DNA from: Lunularia cruciata
Taxonomy: Eukaryota > Streptophyta > Marchantiopsida > Lunulariales > Lunulariaceae
Length of the DNA: 64,000 nt
NCBI GenBank assembly: GCA_948567375.1
Contig: OX419756.1
Span: forward strand, 35,106,333 to 35,170,332
Direction: 5' to 3'
Below are positions 21,546-33,436 of the stretch, one piece after another; the stretch's first letter is position 1, and each line of letters begins with the position of its first letter. The notes beneath the pieces were generated by a model, which was given only the letters and a program-made list of their open reading frames with translations, had not been told where the DNA came from and did not search any database. The position numbers and the translations under genes are program-made.

Positions 21546-22740
21546 AGTAAGACACGTCTGATTAGTTGAGACCAGATGTGGTGCCTGATTCTGTCACTCT
21601 GGGCCATTTGTCTGGCATTCGCAAGCAAATCAGCAGTCAGGTTTCTATAGACACCCTATCAGATATTGAATTTTTTAGGTCAAACGAGGTCATTCATTGT
21701 GCAAACGAAAATTTCAGATTAACATTAATTGCTGAAAAAGGCCGTACTGTCATTGGCTTTGTATCTAAAGACTCTCTAAACTAATCGTTTAGAGTTTGAT
21801 CTCAAGCAGTTTAGCGTGTTAAATCATGGAAGGTATTAAAAGCTAGAATCCATAACGTTGAGACATCCATTTAGAGACGAATTATTCATAACTGGAGATC
21901 AAGATTTATATCCTAAAATATTCTAGAAATTCTAAGCATCCACCGTCGAAATCTTAGCCCCTTTAAGCCATCACTAATCAATCCAGAGTTATTGAGGCAC
22001 ACTCCACTTAGACAATGACGTCATTTCATGTGCCCACAAAATTCGAGGGAAACATCATTCCACTTTCATTCCGTAAACTGAAGGAAGTAATATGGATGAT
22101 ATATATTGAAGAAGAAAAATGAGGGAACTTTTTTGAGAATTTCGCAATTATTTATGAAGTCTCAAGGTATCCTGAAGTAGCCGAGCATACGTGGTTTCCT
22201 CTTTTTGGCTGTCCAAATCCCCAACGTATCACTCGGAACCAGATGATTCTTAGAATTCTAATAGTAACAAATGAAGAGTCGGACTACAGAGTAGGTTTAC
22301 GGAATTTCCTTGAACGTGGCAATGAAGGTGTTTATAGAGTGAATGCTAACCAACTACACCTCACCACACTGCTTTGCTGTTTCAAGAACTGTAACCTGAA
22401 TTGAGCTGGGAAATGAGGAAACTTTTTCGATTGATAGTTTGTGTTGATAGTTTTCATGCCACACTTCTTTTGGCAGGAAAATGTTCGTTTGGAGAATCGG
22501 TTTCTAAAAGTGCAAGATAGTCCTCTAGTACAATGCATACAATTACCCAATAAGGTTTGATCTTACAGAAGCAAGAGTTGTCTTGATTTGACGATTTAAG
22601 TGATGTGTTCAATCATTTCGCGAAAGTCAAGATGTTTAATTCTATAATTCAGGAGGGATAATTCTACACCCGGTTTATGATTGTGTTTTTGTCCTTTTTC
22701 ATAGTATATATGTAGATTGAATCTTTTAATCAACTTGTGA
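21546..22740. other. 3' flank of RTTN, no gene seen
   Basis: The short open frames here lack homology or splice context. The sequence grows more AT-rich towards the transposon island. The RTTN 3' UTR and polyadenylation signal should lie in its first few hundred bases, but I cannot fix the site. Confidence 0.5.
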
Positions 22741-22899
22741 GATGTTAATTATCTAGAAAAAGAAAACAGATCAGAAGTACCAAATTTGATATACTTAAAA
22801 AGAGTGAAAAAACTATAAATAAAATATAATGGATGATAGAAAATAAATATACAAATCTGAAAGGAAAAAAGGCAAAACATGCAATACAAGTTTTTGCTT

Positions 22900-23099
22900 G
22901 TTGGTTCAAGGGTCTTCTCAGTTTGATATTTATTTTCCATCTCCATTTTCCATGGGATTCAGATACTTTTAACAAGTTTGATATCTGAAACAATGAAATG
23001 TTGGTTCAAGGGTCTTCTCAGTTTGATATTTATTTTCCATCTCCATTTTCCATGGGATTCAGATACTTTTAACAAGTTTGATATTTGAAACAATGAAAT
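22900..23099 (+). repeat. Tandem duplication of a 100-bp unit ending in a LINE tail
   Basis: 22900-22999 and 23000-23099 are nearly identical (one difference noticed, ATCTG against ATTTG). Each unit ends with GAAACAATGAAAT, the first bases of a minus-strand LINE tail. A third, partial and diverged copy of the TTTATTTTCCATCTCC part follows at about 23149. Confidence 0.9.
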
Positions 23100-23148
23100 A
23101 TAAAGCCCGGAAGACCCAAAGATTCAAAAAGCTGAAAATACAATACAA
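23088..23148 (-). mobile_element. LINE family A, insertion of the last 60 bp only
   Basis: GAAATATAAAGCCCGGAAGA then CCCAAAGATTCAAAAAGC is the reverse complement of the family 3' end; nothing further upstream in the LINE is present. It is flanked by copies of the local 100-bp unit. Confidence 0.75.
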
Positions 23149-23290
23149 ACTTTATTTTACATTTCCATTTTCTATAGGATTCACAAAATTTTAGTTGAAG
23201 TACATTGGTTTATGTATTAAACCAAAGAGCATGTAAGAATTTAGTGGTGGATCAGGTTCCAAAGAGCCCAGCGGTATATTGAGAGTATTA

Positions 23291-24240
23291 TGAAACAATG
23301 AAATATAAAGCCCAGTAGACCCACAGAGTCAAAAGGTTGAAAACAAATTCAAATCACATGAAATGTAAACCTAGGGTATCTGAAAAGTCTATAATAAACT
23401 GATTAGATGTAAACTAATCTTGGTCATATACTTCCCCAGCCCTAAAGCCTCAAGTTGTAAAAGAGTTCAGAACTAACTACTACTAATCTGATGTCTCAAT
23501 CTAATCTGCTGGTAACAAGGGCACTCAACAAAGACATGTGCTCATCCTCAACTTTGCCCAAAGAACATAATGTGCAAAGTCACATAGAGTGCTCTATCTA
23601 TTGCAAACTCCCTTGTTCTACTTCCAGTTTTATGAGAGCTAGTTCTATATTGAGCAATGACATGTTTAAATGAAGTAGGAATCCTAGCCAAGAGATAATC
23701 TTGCACACAATACACCAACATAGGATTTACAAACTGTTGATAGAAGACCATCTTGGTAGCAGATTCATCCCATAGGTGACGCAAGAACTGCTCCATGATC
23801 ACCTATCGTAATGCAATAGGCTCCAACCTCCAATGTTGCTAAAAAATGTTTCACCTTGTAGCCCATGCAATCAGATCTGTATACCAACCAACAGATAGAG
23901 TTGCACAAAGAGCTTGGTAGGGAAGTCTTTCATGCTCCATAGACCTCACCTTAGTGGCATTTGTGAGAGCTAAGAACAAAGCTTCAGTCTCAAGAGGAAA
24001 ATACCTTAGCACACAACAAAACATAGGGACTTTGAGTCCTCACACCAAATTCATCACACAAAAACACTTTTTGAACTTTCTCAACCTTTGTCACCATGTC
24101 TTTTTAGTACTTAGACCCCAAATCTGAGCACCATAGAGAACCACCAATTGTACAAGAAATCTGAACAACACATTCTTAAATTCCTATGTGGTAAGATGAG
24201 CAAGTCTAGAGCAGTTCATGAGTGAATAAAAAGCTTTAAA
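23291..24240 (-). mobile_element. LINE family A, 5'-truncated 3' portion, minus strand
   Basis: It begins with the tail complement AACAATGAAATATAAAGCCC and runs back through the 3' UTR and the end of ORF2. On the minus strand, 23548-23802 gives FLRHLWDESATKMVFYQQFV and 23900 gives the LEHERLPYQAL region. Frames are interrupted. Confidence 0.8.
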
Positions 24241-24242
24241 TA

Positions 24243-25185
24243 GAGAAACAATGAAGCATAAGGCCAAAGGACCCAAAGAGTGAAAAGGTTGAAAACACAA
24301 TACAAATCAGACAAAATGTGAGGCTAGGTAAGAGCCAAGGGTACTTGACCAATCTGTAATAAATTGATCCAATGTAGACTAATCTCAATCATATACTTCT
24401 TGAGCGCTAAAGCCTCAAATTGTAAGAGAGCATAAAAATCATTACAAAAAAATCACATCAGATTGGTATTTGATATCTCAATCTAAATTTGTTGGTAACA
24501 AGAGCAATCAACAAAGACATGGTGCTCATCCTCAACTCTGCACATAGAACATAATGTGCAAAGCTACAAAGAATGCTCTATCTGCTACCACCATCCTTGT
24601 TCTACTTCTAGTCTATGATAACTAGTTTTATATTGAGCAATATTATGTCTAAGTGAAGTTTAGTGAAATCTAGCCAAGTGATAATCTTGCTTACAATAAA
24701 AAAACACAAGATTCTAGCCAAGTGATAATCTTGCTTACAATACACAAACACAAGATTCTAGCCAAGTGATAATCTTGCTTACAATACACAAACACAAGAT
24801 TTACAAATTGCTGATAGAACACCAACTTGGTGCAAGGTTCATGCCATAGATAACATAAGAATTGCACCTTGATCACCTCTCATCATGCAATAGGCTCCAA
24901 CCTCCAATGTCCTCAAAAATGTTTCACCTTGTAGCCCATGCAATCAGATTTGTATACCAACCAATAGATAGAGTTGCACAAAGAACTTGGTAGGGAAGTC
25001 TCTCATGAAACAATGAAACAACAATGCTCCAACAACAATGCTCATGCTCCAAGTACTTCACCTTAGTGGCACCTTCTTCAACTCCCATGTGGTAAGTTGA
25101 GCAAGTCTAGAGCAATTTATGAATGAATAGAAAGCTCTAAACCTTGCACTGATTTTTTTTTTACACAAGTAGACCAACTATAATT
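24243..25185 (-). mobile_element. LINE family A, 5'-truncated 3' portion, minus strand
   Basis: It starts GAGAAACAATGAAGCATAAG and shares its order of blocks with the copy at 23291-24240. A 44-bp segment is triplicated at 24670-24801. Near 25010 a short AAACAATGAAACAACAATG stretch interrupts it. Confidence 0.75.
24670..24801 (+). repeat. Three tandem copies of a 44-bp LINE segment
   Basis: CTAGCCAAGTGATAATCTTG starts at 24670, 24714 and 24758. The first copy differs slightly (ATAAAAAAACAC). Other LINE copies have this segment once. Confidence 0.95.
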
Positions 25186-25189
25186 GTGA

Positions 25190-26264
25190 AAAAAGATTCC
25201 ATAGCTACCAAGATTTACGGTGAAAGTTATGAGTGATTGAATTTCCTAACATGGGGTCCATATTTAGGAAGTTGTAACTTCATCATAAGGTGCCCAAATC
25301 AAGTGATTTATGTGGCATTGGATGCGCCCTAGGAAGTTCTTTCAATTGATACCAAGTAAGAGCATATATCACATGTATATGCTAAATTAGGGAGATTTGG
25401 ATTTTATCATCTTTGGTATATTTTAGGGTTGGAGATGCAATTTTGAAACATTGTAACTTTTTGGTTCCATGTCCAAATGTTTCAATCTTAGGCTCATTGT
25501 GAAATAACATGAAAGAGATTTCTATTGAGTCCTTGACTGCTAAAGTTGGAGTTCTCTGGAGCAAGTTCTGAGTTTCATCATTCTGTTATCCTATGTGCTA
25601 AGTGGTGCTTAGATTTGCAACCTTCAGAAATTGGAACTTGGACTCACATCTTCAAATGAGGTGGTCTTTGGTCTCAATAGATGCATCTTGTCAAGGGTTA
25701 TTGATTGAAACTATTCTCATAGAATTGAAGCTTTGTGCTTGAAGTCATAAGCATTTGAATTTTGTGAGTCAATGAGGTTTAGAAGTTAAATATAGCAACC
25801 TCTAGATGTCATAACTATGTACCTATTTTCTCAAATGAGTTGATGTGTAATTCATTTGAAAGTGGTATTCAAGAGTTTGTGATTGAGATTGCAATTTTAG
25901 AATTTGAAACTCTATGGTGAAGGTTGTGAGATTTTGAAATCTGTATAATCTCAAAAATTATGTGTTAGAAAGTGCAGATTCAAAAGCTTATAAATTTTAA
26001 TTTACAGTCAAAATGAGTAGATCTTTGGTTCAAGAAAAAATTTATTTGTAAAGCTATTGATGGATGTAGATTAATATAGAGTCTCCTCCAGGAGAATAGA
26101 ATCATGTGAATTATAAATCTGTAAAATTCTCTTAGATTTTTCAAACCAAGTTTTCAAGAATTGAATGAAGGTAGAGGATATATTCTCATAGTAGCACTTT
26201 GGAAGTTCAAGTATGGAATCTTCTAAGATAATGCAAGACATTGTTGATATAGCCTGAAAACAAC
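25190..26264 (+). repeat. LINE family A 5' UTR with about 178-bp tandem monomers
   Basis: The core CAAATGAGGTGAT (with variants) recurs at about 25292, 25471, 25650, 25830 and 26006, spacing 176-180 bp. Between cores the order of weaker motifs repeats too (TTGGAACTT before, AGCATCTTGTCAAGGG and AATTTGAAGCTTTGTG after). Confidence 0.85.
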
Positions 26265-26760
26265 AATAACTTACTGAAATGTATAGAAAAGTGAATGACT
26301 TCCACAAGGAACTCAAAAGCTTCATTGCCCCTATGTCTCAATGCATGAGCACTCTTATGGTAGATTTGGAAACTGTAAGAGCAGAGGTCATGACTGTGAA
26401 AGAGTCTTTGCATTTGGTCACCCAAGATATTTAGGAATTGAAGAAGGGAAAAAGTTTGTTGTTAGACTCCACCAAGGGTATGGTAGATGCTACCAAGAAG
26501 GTTGCTTCTTTGGGAGCACAAGCCACCAACATTGCTTCACAAAATGGAGGGCTGCAAGAGATTTTTGAGACATTAGAGGTCAAGATGAAGTCATATGCTG
26601 AAGCTACAAAGATGGCTCAAATTTCTTACTTGCAAGAGCATGAGGTTGAGAAGGAGAACCAACTTGCTAGTACAAAGAACTTGAGAATGTCAGGTTTAGT
26701 AGAGATGGAGAAGGATGCTAAGGCTATAGTGGATGAATTCATCTCTGATTCCATCATCTA
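26265..26760 (+). pseudogene. LINE family A ORF1 copy (broken)
   Basis: Plus frames give FHKELKSFIAPMSQCMSTLM, then DSTKGMVDATKKVASLGAQA, then LEVKMKSYAEATKMAQISYL and LRMSGLVEMEKDAKAIVDEF. The first part is a heptad-like coiled coil, the second the start of an RRM-like domain. Two frames are needed, and the copy ends early where ORF2 linker sequence begins at 26761. Confidence 0.7.
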
Positions 26761-27100
26761 AATTCATCTTCTTCTTCCAAGACCTTTTGGAAGAAGGTTG
26801 TTGTTAGATATCTATCTTCATTGTTGGACTTAAAGGAGCTTTGTTACTATATCAAGGATCTGTACTTCTTCCATGATGATCCATGCATGGCATCTAGCCT
26901 TGGATATGCTCTCACCATCTCTAAAGCTGATGTCAAGTACCAGCTCAAGCATTTGGCCAATGTTAAGGCTGAAGACCTTGATGGACTTTGTGTTGAACTT
27001 CTGAAATGGGGTGATAACCATCTAATTCCAATACTCACTTCTCTCTTGAATGAGACAATCAATGAACAACAACAAAAATCAAGTGTGGCTTTCCTAACAT
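26761..27100 (+). mobile_element. LINE family A, ORF2 linker fragment
   Basis: Encodes LKELCYYIKDLYFFHDDP and ISKADVKYQLKHLANVKAED, the segment between endonuclease and RT. Everything between ORF1 and this point is deleted. Near 27070 about 20 bp (TGAACAACAACAAAAATCAA) is inserted between short repeats of AATCAA. Confidence 0.75.
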
Positions 27101-27111
27101 TGAAATAATAA

Positions 27112-27660
27112 TGAAACAATGAAAATTTTAAAGCCCAAAAACCCAAAGAGTCAAAAGGGCTGAAAACACAATACAAAACACATGAAATGTGAGCATGGTG
27201 CATCTGACCAATCTATAACAAATTGGTCCAATGTAGACCAATCTCTATCATATACTTCCCTAATGCTAAAGCCTCAATTTGTAAGAGGTAAGATATCACT
27301 AAAACTAATCTGATGTCTAATGATGATTTGCTTGTAACAAGTGCACTCAACAAAGACATGGTACTCATCCTCAACTTTTTTCATAGTACACAATCTGAAA
27401 AGCCTCATGAAGTGCTCTATCTATTGAAAATGTCCTTGTTCTATTTCTAGTCTATGAGAGTTAGTTCTATATTGAGCAATAACATGTCTTAGTGAAGTAG
27501 AAATTCTATCCAAGAGATAATCTTGCTTGCAATACACAAACACTAGATTTAAAAAATAATGATAGAACACCATCTTGGTATTGGGTTCTTGCCATAAGCA
27601 ATGTATGAACTGCTCCTTGATCACCTCTCGTAGTGCAATAGAGAGAAGCCTTGAGAGAAG
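27112..27660 (-). mobile_element. LINE family A, 5'-truncated 3' portion, minus strand
   Basis: Starts with the tail complement AATGAAACAATGAAAATTTT and runs into ORF2 C-terminal sequence (minus strand QFIHCLWQEPNTKMVFYHYF). Confidence 0.8.
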
Positions 27661-27689
27661 GAGCAATAGAAAAAGTTTAGCAAACCATA

Positions 27690-29455
27690 TCTCACTGTTT
27701 ATATGTAAATTTTTTGAAAATTAGGCCTTGTTGGAAGCACCTTGCCAAGAGCTTTCCATAGATAACAAGCTTGCATTGATCTAAGATTTGTGGTGGAAGT
27801 TATGGATGATTGAATTTCTTGATAGGGTGTCCATATTTGAGAGGTTTTATCTTCATCATACATTGTCCAAAATGAGTGATTTTTGTGGCATTAGATGTGC
27901 CTTGGAGAGCTCTTTCAATTGATACCAAAATCGTTCATACATCATATCCATACACAAAGTTAAATATATTTGAGTTCCTGATTTGTTCTTGATTTTGGAC
28001 TTGAATGGGAGTAGATTTGGTGAGTGTTTCCTCTATTTATATAAATCCAAATCTATTGTTCTTTTCCTTCTCAAAATCATCTCTTCAAGGGCTGTAGATT
28101 AAAATAATATTGGTATTCATTGGAGGTATGAGCTAAAAATTATGGACATTTGAATGTACCTAAACGGTTATTGATTTTGGAGTTTCATAAACACATACTC
28201 AGATGATTTTATCTCTGCCAATACTTGATAAAATGGAGTGGTTGGGGTCTTTTTAGAAGTGCCATGCTGAGACGTTTCTTACAATGCAAAGCTTGCTCAG
28301 TTTAGAAAAGTACACAAGGAGTTTTGGATTTATGAATTCTAAGGAAGTTTTAAGAAGTTTATGTGATTGGTCACAAATTTGGAGTGTTATTGGTCCGCAG
28401 GCACAAGTGCAAATCCAATGAAAATTTCTGCATCAGAATCCATGTCTTACAAGATGTCTTTGAAGTTAAATCTTGCAGAATATGGAGGCTTGAGCCAACA
28501 GTGGTGACAATTCTCATTTTTTCACACCTCTTGCATCTTGGTGTTTGGAGAACCAACTTTGGAGTGCTAGTTCTCATCACTTAAAGACCCAATCTAGGTG
28601 ATTCTTGTGTCATGAAAATAACACGGTTGTAAGTTTTCTATTGAATCTGCTGTTGAAGTGTTTGAATATCCAAGGCAGATGAAATAATCATTTGATTTAG
28701 TCTGACAAGTACTTGGTGTTAAGATCTGCATATGTGAATTGGGATTGCTGTGCACTTATAAATCCAAATCAGATGATTTTTTGTGCTAATAGAACAAAGA
28801 TTTTGCATGGTTTCTATTGAGGTCTGATTTGTTGCAGTTTAAGGCTAAAAAAGGAAGTTGTGACAATTTGACACCTGTGACTCTTTGTACATTATAGCAT
28901 TGTGAAGTGCTCATTTGGAAGCTTGTTTCTCAATCACTACACATCCAAATGAGGTAATTTTTGATAAAAAAGAACCAATATCTTAAGATTTCTCAATTTA
29001 TTGCTCAATTAAGGACTCTAGATCTGTCAACAAGCTATTAAAACATGTTTCCACTCTAAAGTTTTAAAGATTCTAGTTGAGGAAGGTGTAAATTCAATCT
29101 ATTGTATCTTTGTACTCAATGATCCAAATGAAGTGATTTTTGTGTCATTAAAATCAAACCACTTAGATCTTTACATTGAGAACTGGTTGAAAAATTCTAG
29201 AGGACAGGTTAGAAGCTCCAAGTACCTCAAATTTCACATCCTTTGGTATCTTTGTGCATTGTAGATTTGAAAGACAATATCATTGCACTCACTTGTCCAA
29301 ATAAGGTGATTATGATCTCAAGGCCCTTACTTGAACACCTAGCTAGTGGTGCTTAGAGCTGTATAACAGAAGATATTCCTTCTTGAAAAATCTTGAATTT
29401 TTGGTGTTAGAAGTAGAACTTCTAGATTGATTATGAGTGATTAGTGATTGGCACA
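27690..29455 (+). repeat. 5' UTR of the near-full-length LINE: about nine diverged 178-bp monomers
   Basis: The core CCAAATGAGGTGATTTTTGT and its variants lie at about 27865, 28040, 28192, 28412, 28587, 28763, 28944, 29123 and 29296. The last five are spaced 176, 181, 179 and 173 bp. The monomers are so diverged that only the core and a few satellite motifs align by eye. Confidence 0.8.
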
Positions 29456-30290
29456 ATGGAGGAGTCCAAAATGGTGAAAGACATTGCTGATGTAACCATG
29501 AAGCAACAAAAATTAGCTGCAATGTATAGAAAAGCCAATGACTTTCACAAAGAGCTTAGAAGCTTCTTTGCACCTATGTCCCAATGCAAGAAATACTCCC
29601 ATGGCTGATATGGAAATTGTAAAGGTTGAGATCACCACTTCAAAAGAGTCCTTGAACTTGAGCAACCAAGAGATTCAAGACCTAAAGAAGAGTACTATCT
29701 CACTGTTAGCATCAACCAAGGGGATGGATAATGCTACCAAGAAAGCTTCTTTGTTGGGAGCACAAGCCACCAATATTGCTACACAAGGCGGAGAGTTCCG
29801 ACAGATTGTGGACACATTAGAAGTGAAGATGAGGTCATATGCTAAAGCTACTAAGGTGGCTTAAATCTCTTACTTGCAAGAGCATGAGGATAAAAAGGAG
29901 AGCCAATTGGTTAAAATGAAGAACTTGAGGATTTCAAGTTTGCCAAAGACAAAGAAGGAAGACACCAAGGCAATAGTGTGTGATTTTATTGCTAATTCTT
30001 TTAGAGTCCATGATTCTTAGATTCCATAAGCATATAGATTAAGACAACAAGATGCACAACCAAGAAGAATTTTGGTGAGGTTTGGCTCAGAAACTTAGAG
30101 GAATTTAGTGATGGAAAAAAGCCTATACTCAAGAAGCGGTGTATCTGGTTGGACCCTGATCTCACATCTTTCCAATGGCAAGCAAAGAAGAGAGAATTAG
30201 CAAAAGTGAAAGAGGCTCAAACAAGCAAGTTTTGTTGCATTCTTGAGAGATGTAGAGTTATGATCATTCAAAGGAGATTGTCAATTATTG
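29456..30290 (+). pseudogene. LINE family A ORF1: coiled-coil plus RRM-like protein (broken)
   Basis: ATG at 29456 starts MEESKMVKDIADVTMKQQKL. A frame at 29600-29864 gives KESLNLSNQEIQDLKKSTIS and QIVDTLEVKMRSYAKATKVA, typical heptads. Beyond it, LRISSLPKTKKEDTKAIV and PRRILVRF match the RRM of L1-type ORF1 proteins (LRISGI...PR-I-VRF); the minus copy at 42561-42839 shows the same domain better (HKIEQAYRLGKPGSQPRSIL). The role in the family is RNA binding in the retrotransposition particle. Confidence 0.65.
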
Positions 30291-30336
30291 CATAGCAATT
30301 CCAGACCCTTAAAATGATGTTTTTGAATGTTCTAGA

Positions 30337-30437
30337 CCCTCAGAGGCTCTTGCCTTGGCTCACATTTCATGTTTTGTATTGTGTTTTAAACATTTTGACT
30401 CTTTGGGTCTTTTGGGCTTTATATTTCATTGTTTTAT
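30337..30437 (+). mobile_element. Nested LINE 3' end (101 bp) with target duplication
   Basis: The last 101 bp of family A are inserted between two copies of TGTTCTAGA (30328-30336 and 30438-30446). A clean case of 5' truncation at insertion, which shows where the family's 3' end lies. Confidence 0.85.
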
Positions 30438-30469
30438 TGTTCTAGAATGCTCATGAGCTCCCACATACC

Positions 30470-31250
30470 AAGTACTCAAGCGCTAAACTTGTGTGGGATG
30501 ATGCTGATCAGATCAATCTTGTGAGATGTGGGAATATGAAGGAAACACAATTCAAGACATTGAAGGCTTCTCTCTTGCCGATTTAACCTAGACCAAGTGG
30601 AGGCAACATTGAGGAAGGAGATTTGGAGGTATTGCTACTTACATCAGATTTGGCGTGGAAAAATCAGTCTCTTTGATAGACCAATACTCAAATAGATAAT
30701 ACCGATGGTTAAAGATTGGAGGAGTTGCTACACCTTGCTTCCTTGCTGTTTGTTGCTTTGGTCCAATGACATCACCAATCTATTCAAGTGGAATTCTAAA
30801 CACCATGCAACCTTTCTACTCCTTAACAAAGGATGCGTTGGAGTTTCAAAGTAATGGTGAGGTAGTTATTCTTGGTGATATTCATGCTAGGATCCAAAAT
30901 TCTCAAATTCCTAAGTTTAATGACCTTGAGAATTACTCTTTCCATAGCTTGATAGAAAATCTTAATGCTTTTTCCTGCTCTTCCAAAGATCTTACGTCCA
31001 ACCCCATGAGTGAGCACTTTTTGAGCTTTGGTACCAATTGTAGCTTGAAGATCTTGAATGTCCTTTCTTAATTTCTTGAAACTTGAAAAAACACATGCTT
31101 TGCTTTTGGTGGATCAAGTACCATAAATTAATTGCTCACCTTACTCAATGATATATATCTTGTCTCAAATTTGTTGTTTTAGATCCTTAACTTGAATCTG
31201 AGTATGCACCTCTATCATGTGCTATCCTTCTTCCTTGCCCCAATAGAACC
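30470..31250 (+). pseudogene. LINE ORF2 APE endonuclease region (broken)
   Basis: NGEVVILGDIHARIQ corresponds to the APE core V-x-G-D-F-N; in the sister copy at 47778 it is ILGDFNDKIQ. Downstream, that sister copy retains SGSRTMDYLL and ESDRAPLSF, the S-D-H-like catalytic end. These features identify an apurinic-type endonuclease at the start of ORF2. Confidence 0.65.
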
Positions 31251-32099
31251 ACATTATCTATTGAGCATGCCTCTAGAGGGAAACTCCATCTAGATTTGCA
31301 CAAGAGAGATCTGTACCAAAAAGCTATCCAAGAGAAGTTGAGCTCTATGGAGTGGAGCTCTGATTTCCCACAACAAAGTGATCAATTCATTGGACTTCTT
31401 CAATCTACATAAGCTTCATTGTTTCCAAGAGCATCTTACAAGAAGAGACTTGGTCTCCCTTACAATAGGTAGCATAATGTTGATTGTAAACTGGTAAGGA
31501 TCAAAGCTATGGATAGGTCTCTTGATCAGATTGCACAAAATTTGGCTTTTGTTTCTTATAGAAAGTTGATGAAGTGCAAGGAATGAGCATTTTTGAGATT
31601 TAAGGGGGTTGAGTTGAGCACTAAATTGAAGAAAAATCTCAAGGCTTATTGGAAGAAGGTTATTATTAGATCCCTATCTCCATTGCTAAAACTGAAGGAG
31701 CTTTGTGAGTATGTCAAGGATCTATAGTTCTTCCCTAATGATGCAAGCATAGCACCTAGCCTTGGATATGCTCTCACTATCTCTAAAGCTGATGTCAAGT
31801 ACCAACTCAAGAAGTTGGCCAATGGTGAGGTTGAAGACCTTGATGGAATTTGTGTTGAACTTCTGAAATGGAGTGGTAATCATATGATTCCAATACTCAC
31901 TTTGCAATCAAGTGTGGCTTTCTTGATAGATGGTGCTTGAAGAAGGTAATTCCTATTTGAAAGTTTGGCCAAAAAGATGTTGTCATCAATTACCATACCA
32001 TACTTGTTGGTAGTATCTTTTTCAAGTTGTATGGTCAAATTTTGGAGTCTAGGTTGAGTAATTAGGGTGAAAAGTACATAATTCAAGTCAAATGCCAAG

Positions 32100-32680
32100 T
32101 TGGTTTTAGATCAGGCTTAAGTACTTTGGATCACATTTAGGTACTCCATGTTTTGTGGTGGGAATACAAGGGTCTTGAAAGAGCTCTCTATGTTGCATTT
32201 ATTGATTTCAAGAAGGAATTTGATAAGGTGCTTAGGAAATCTCTAAGTGAGAGACTCACTAAAGTTGGTGTTTGATCAAATTTTATTGGTGCTATCTCTA
32301 GACTCTATGAGAAAGTGGTTGTGAGACTTTCATATTTGAGCTCTCAAGATATCCTTACCACAATGGGTGTGCTTCAAGGCTGCTCTTTATCCCCAACTCT
32401 GTTTGGAATCTTCATCAATGACCTTAAGAGAGTACTCATGGAAGTTGGAGCTACTTGTGTACAGGTTGGCTCTTTGATAATACATGCACTCCTTTATGCA
32501 GATGATGTAGTGCTGCTCTCCACCAATCCAAAGAGTTTATAGAAGCTATTGAATTCTCTTCTTTGGTAGTGCAATAAAAATGATGGAGGTGAACCTTGAC
32601 AAGTCCAAGGTGATTGTGGTGGGTTCTAAAGGTGTCACACCTTTCTTTTCTGGTGGACAATGTTTGGAGTAGGTTTCTTT
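32100..32680 (+). pseudogene. LINE ORF2 reverse transcriptase (broken)
   Basis: LYVAFIDFKKEFDKVL, then GVLQGCSLSPTLFGIFINDL, then HALLYADDVVLLSTNPKSL: RT blocks with the YADD catalytic box. The block CSLSPTLFGIFI and the YADDVVLLS context are those of non-LTR reverse transcriptases. Confidence 0.85.
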
Positions 32681-33436
32681 GTATAGTACCTTATAGTACT
32701 TGGGCCTTGAGTTTTCTCATGACTATATTTGGTCTACTTGTGTGAAAAATTGGATCAATTTAGGGTTAAGAGCTTTTTATTCACTCATGAATAGCTCTAG
32801 ACTTGCACATGGGAGAAGAAGAAGGTGTTGTTCATGGAGCACAAGAGCAAGGTGTAATGTTTTTGAATAACTTTGGAGATTGGAGCCTATTGCACTATGA
32901 GAGGTGATCAAGGAGAAGTTCATATTGCACTTATGGTAGGAGCTCAATACCAAGATGGTGTTCTATTAGCAGTTTGTAAAACATATGTTGGTGTATTGCA
33001 AGCAAGATTATCTCTTGGAAAGGATTTGTACTTCACTTACACATGTTATCGCTCAATATAGAACTTGCTCTCATAGATTAGAAGTAGAAAAAGGATGTTG
33101 GTAGTAGATGGAGCACTCCATGCAACTTTTCATATTGTGTACTATGAGCAAAGTTGAGGATGAGCACCAAGTCTTTGTTGGGTGCTCTTGTTACCAATAT
33201 ATCAGAGTTTGACATCAGATTAGTTGTATGGATTTCTCAACTCTCTTATAGATTGAGGCTTTAGCTTTAGGGTAGTATCTAACCAAGATTAGTCTACATT
33301 GGACCAGTTTTCTATAGATTGGTTAGATGCCCTAGGCTCTTGTCTAGGTTCACATTTCATGTGTTTTGTATTGTGTTTCTAGCCTTTTGACTCTTTGGGT
33401 CTTTTGGGCTTTATATTTCATTATTTCATTGTTGTT

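Larger units (their letters stand above)
27690..33436 (+). mobile_element. Nearly full-length LINE (family A)
   Basis: Order on the plus strand: monomeric 5' UTR (27690-29455), ORF1 (29456-30290), APE endonuclease region (30470-31250), linker (31620-31920), reverse transcriptase (32100-32560), C-terminal region (32700-33290), and a 3' UTR ending GGGCTTTATATTTCATTATT and TCATTG at 33436. A 101-bp tail-end LINE piece is nested at 30337-30437. The reading frames contain numerous stops and shifts, so it is inactive. Confidence 0.8.

Noticed and set aside
21566-21784. Open frame of 72 codons just after RTTN
   Set aside because: It starts 20 bp after the RTTN stop in its probable 3' UTR and has no recognisable features.
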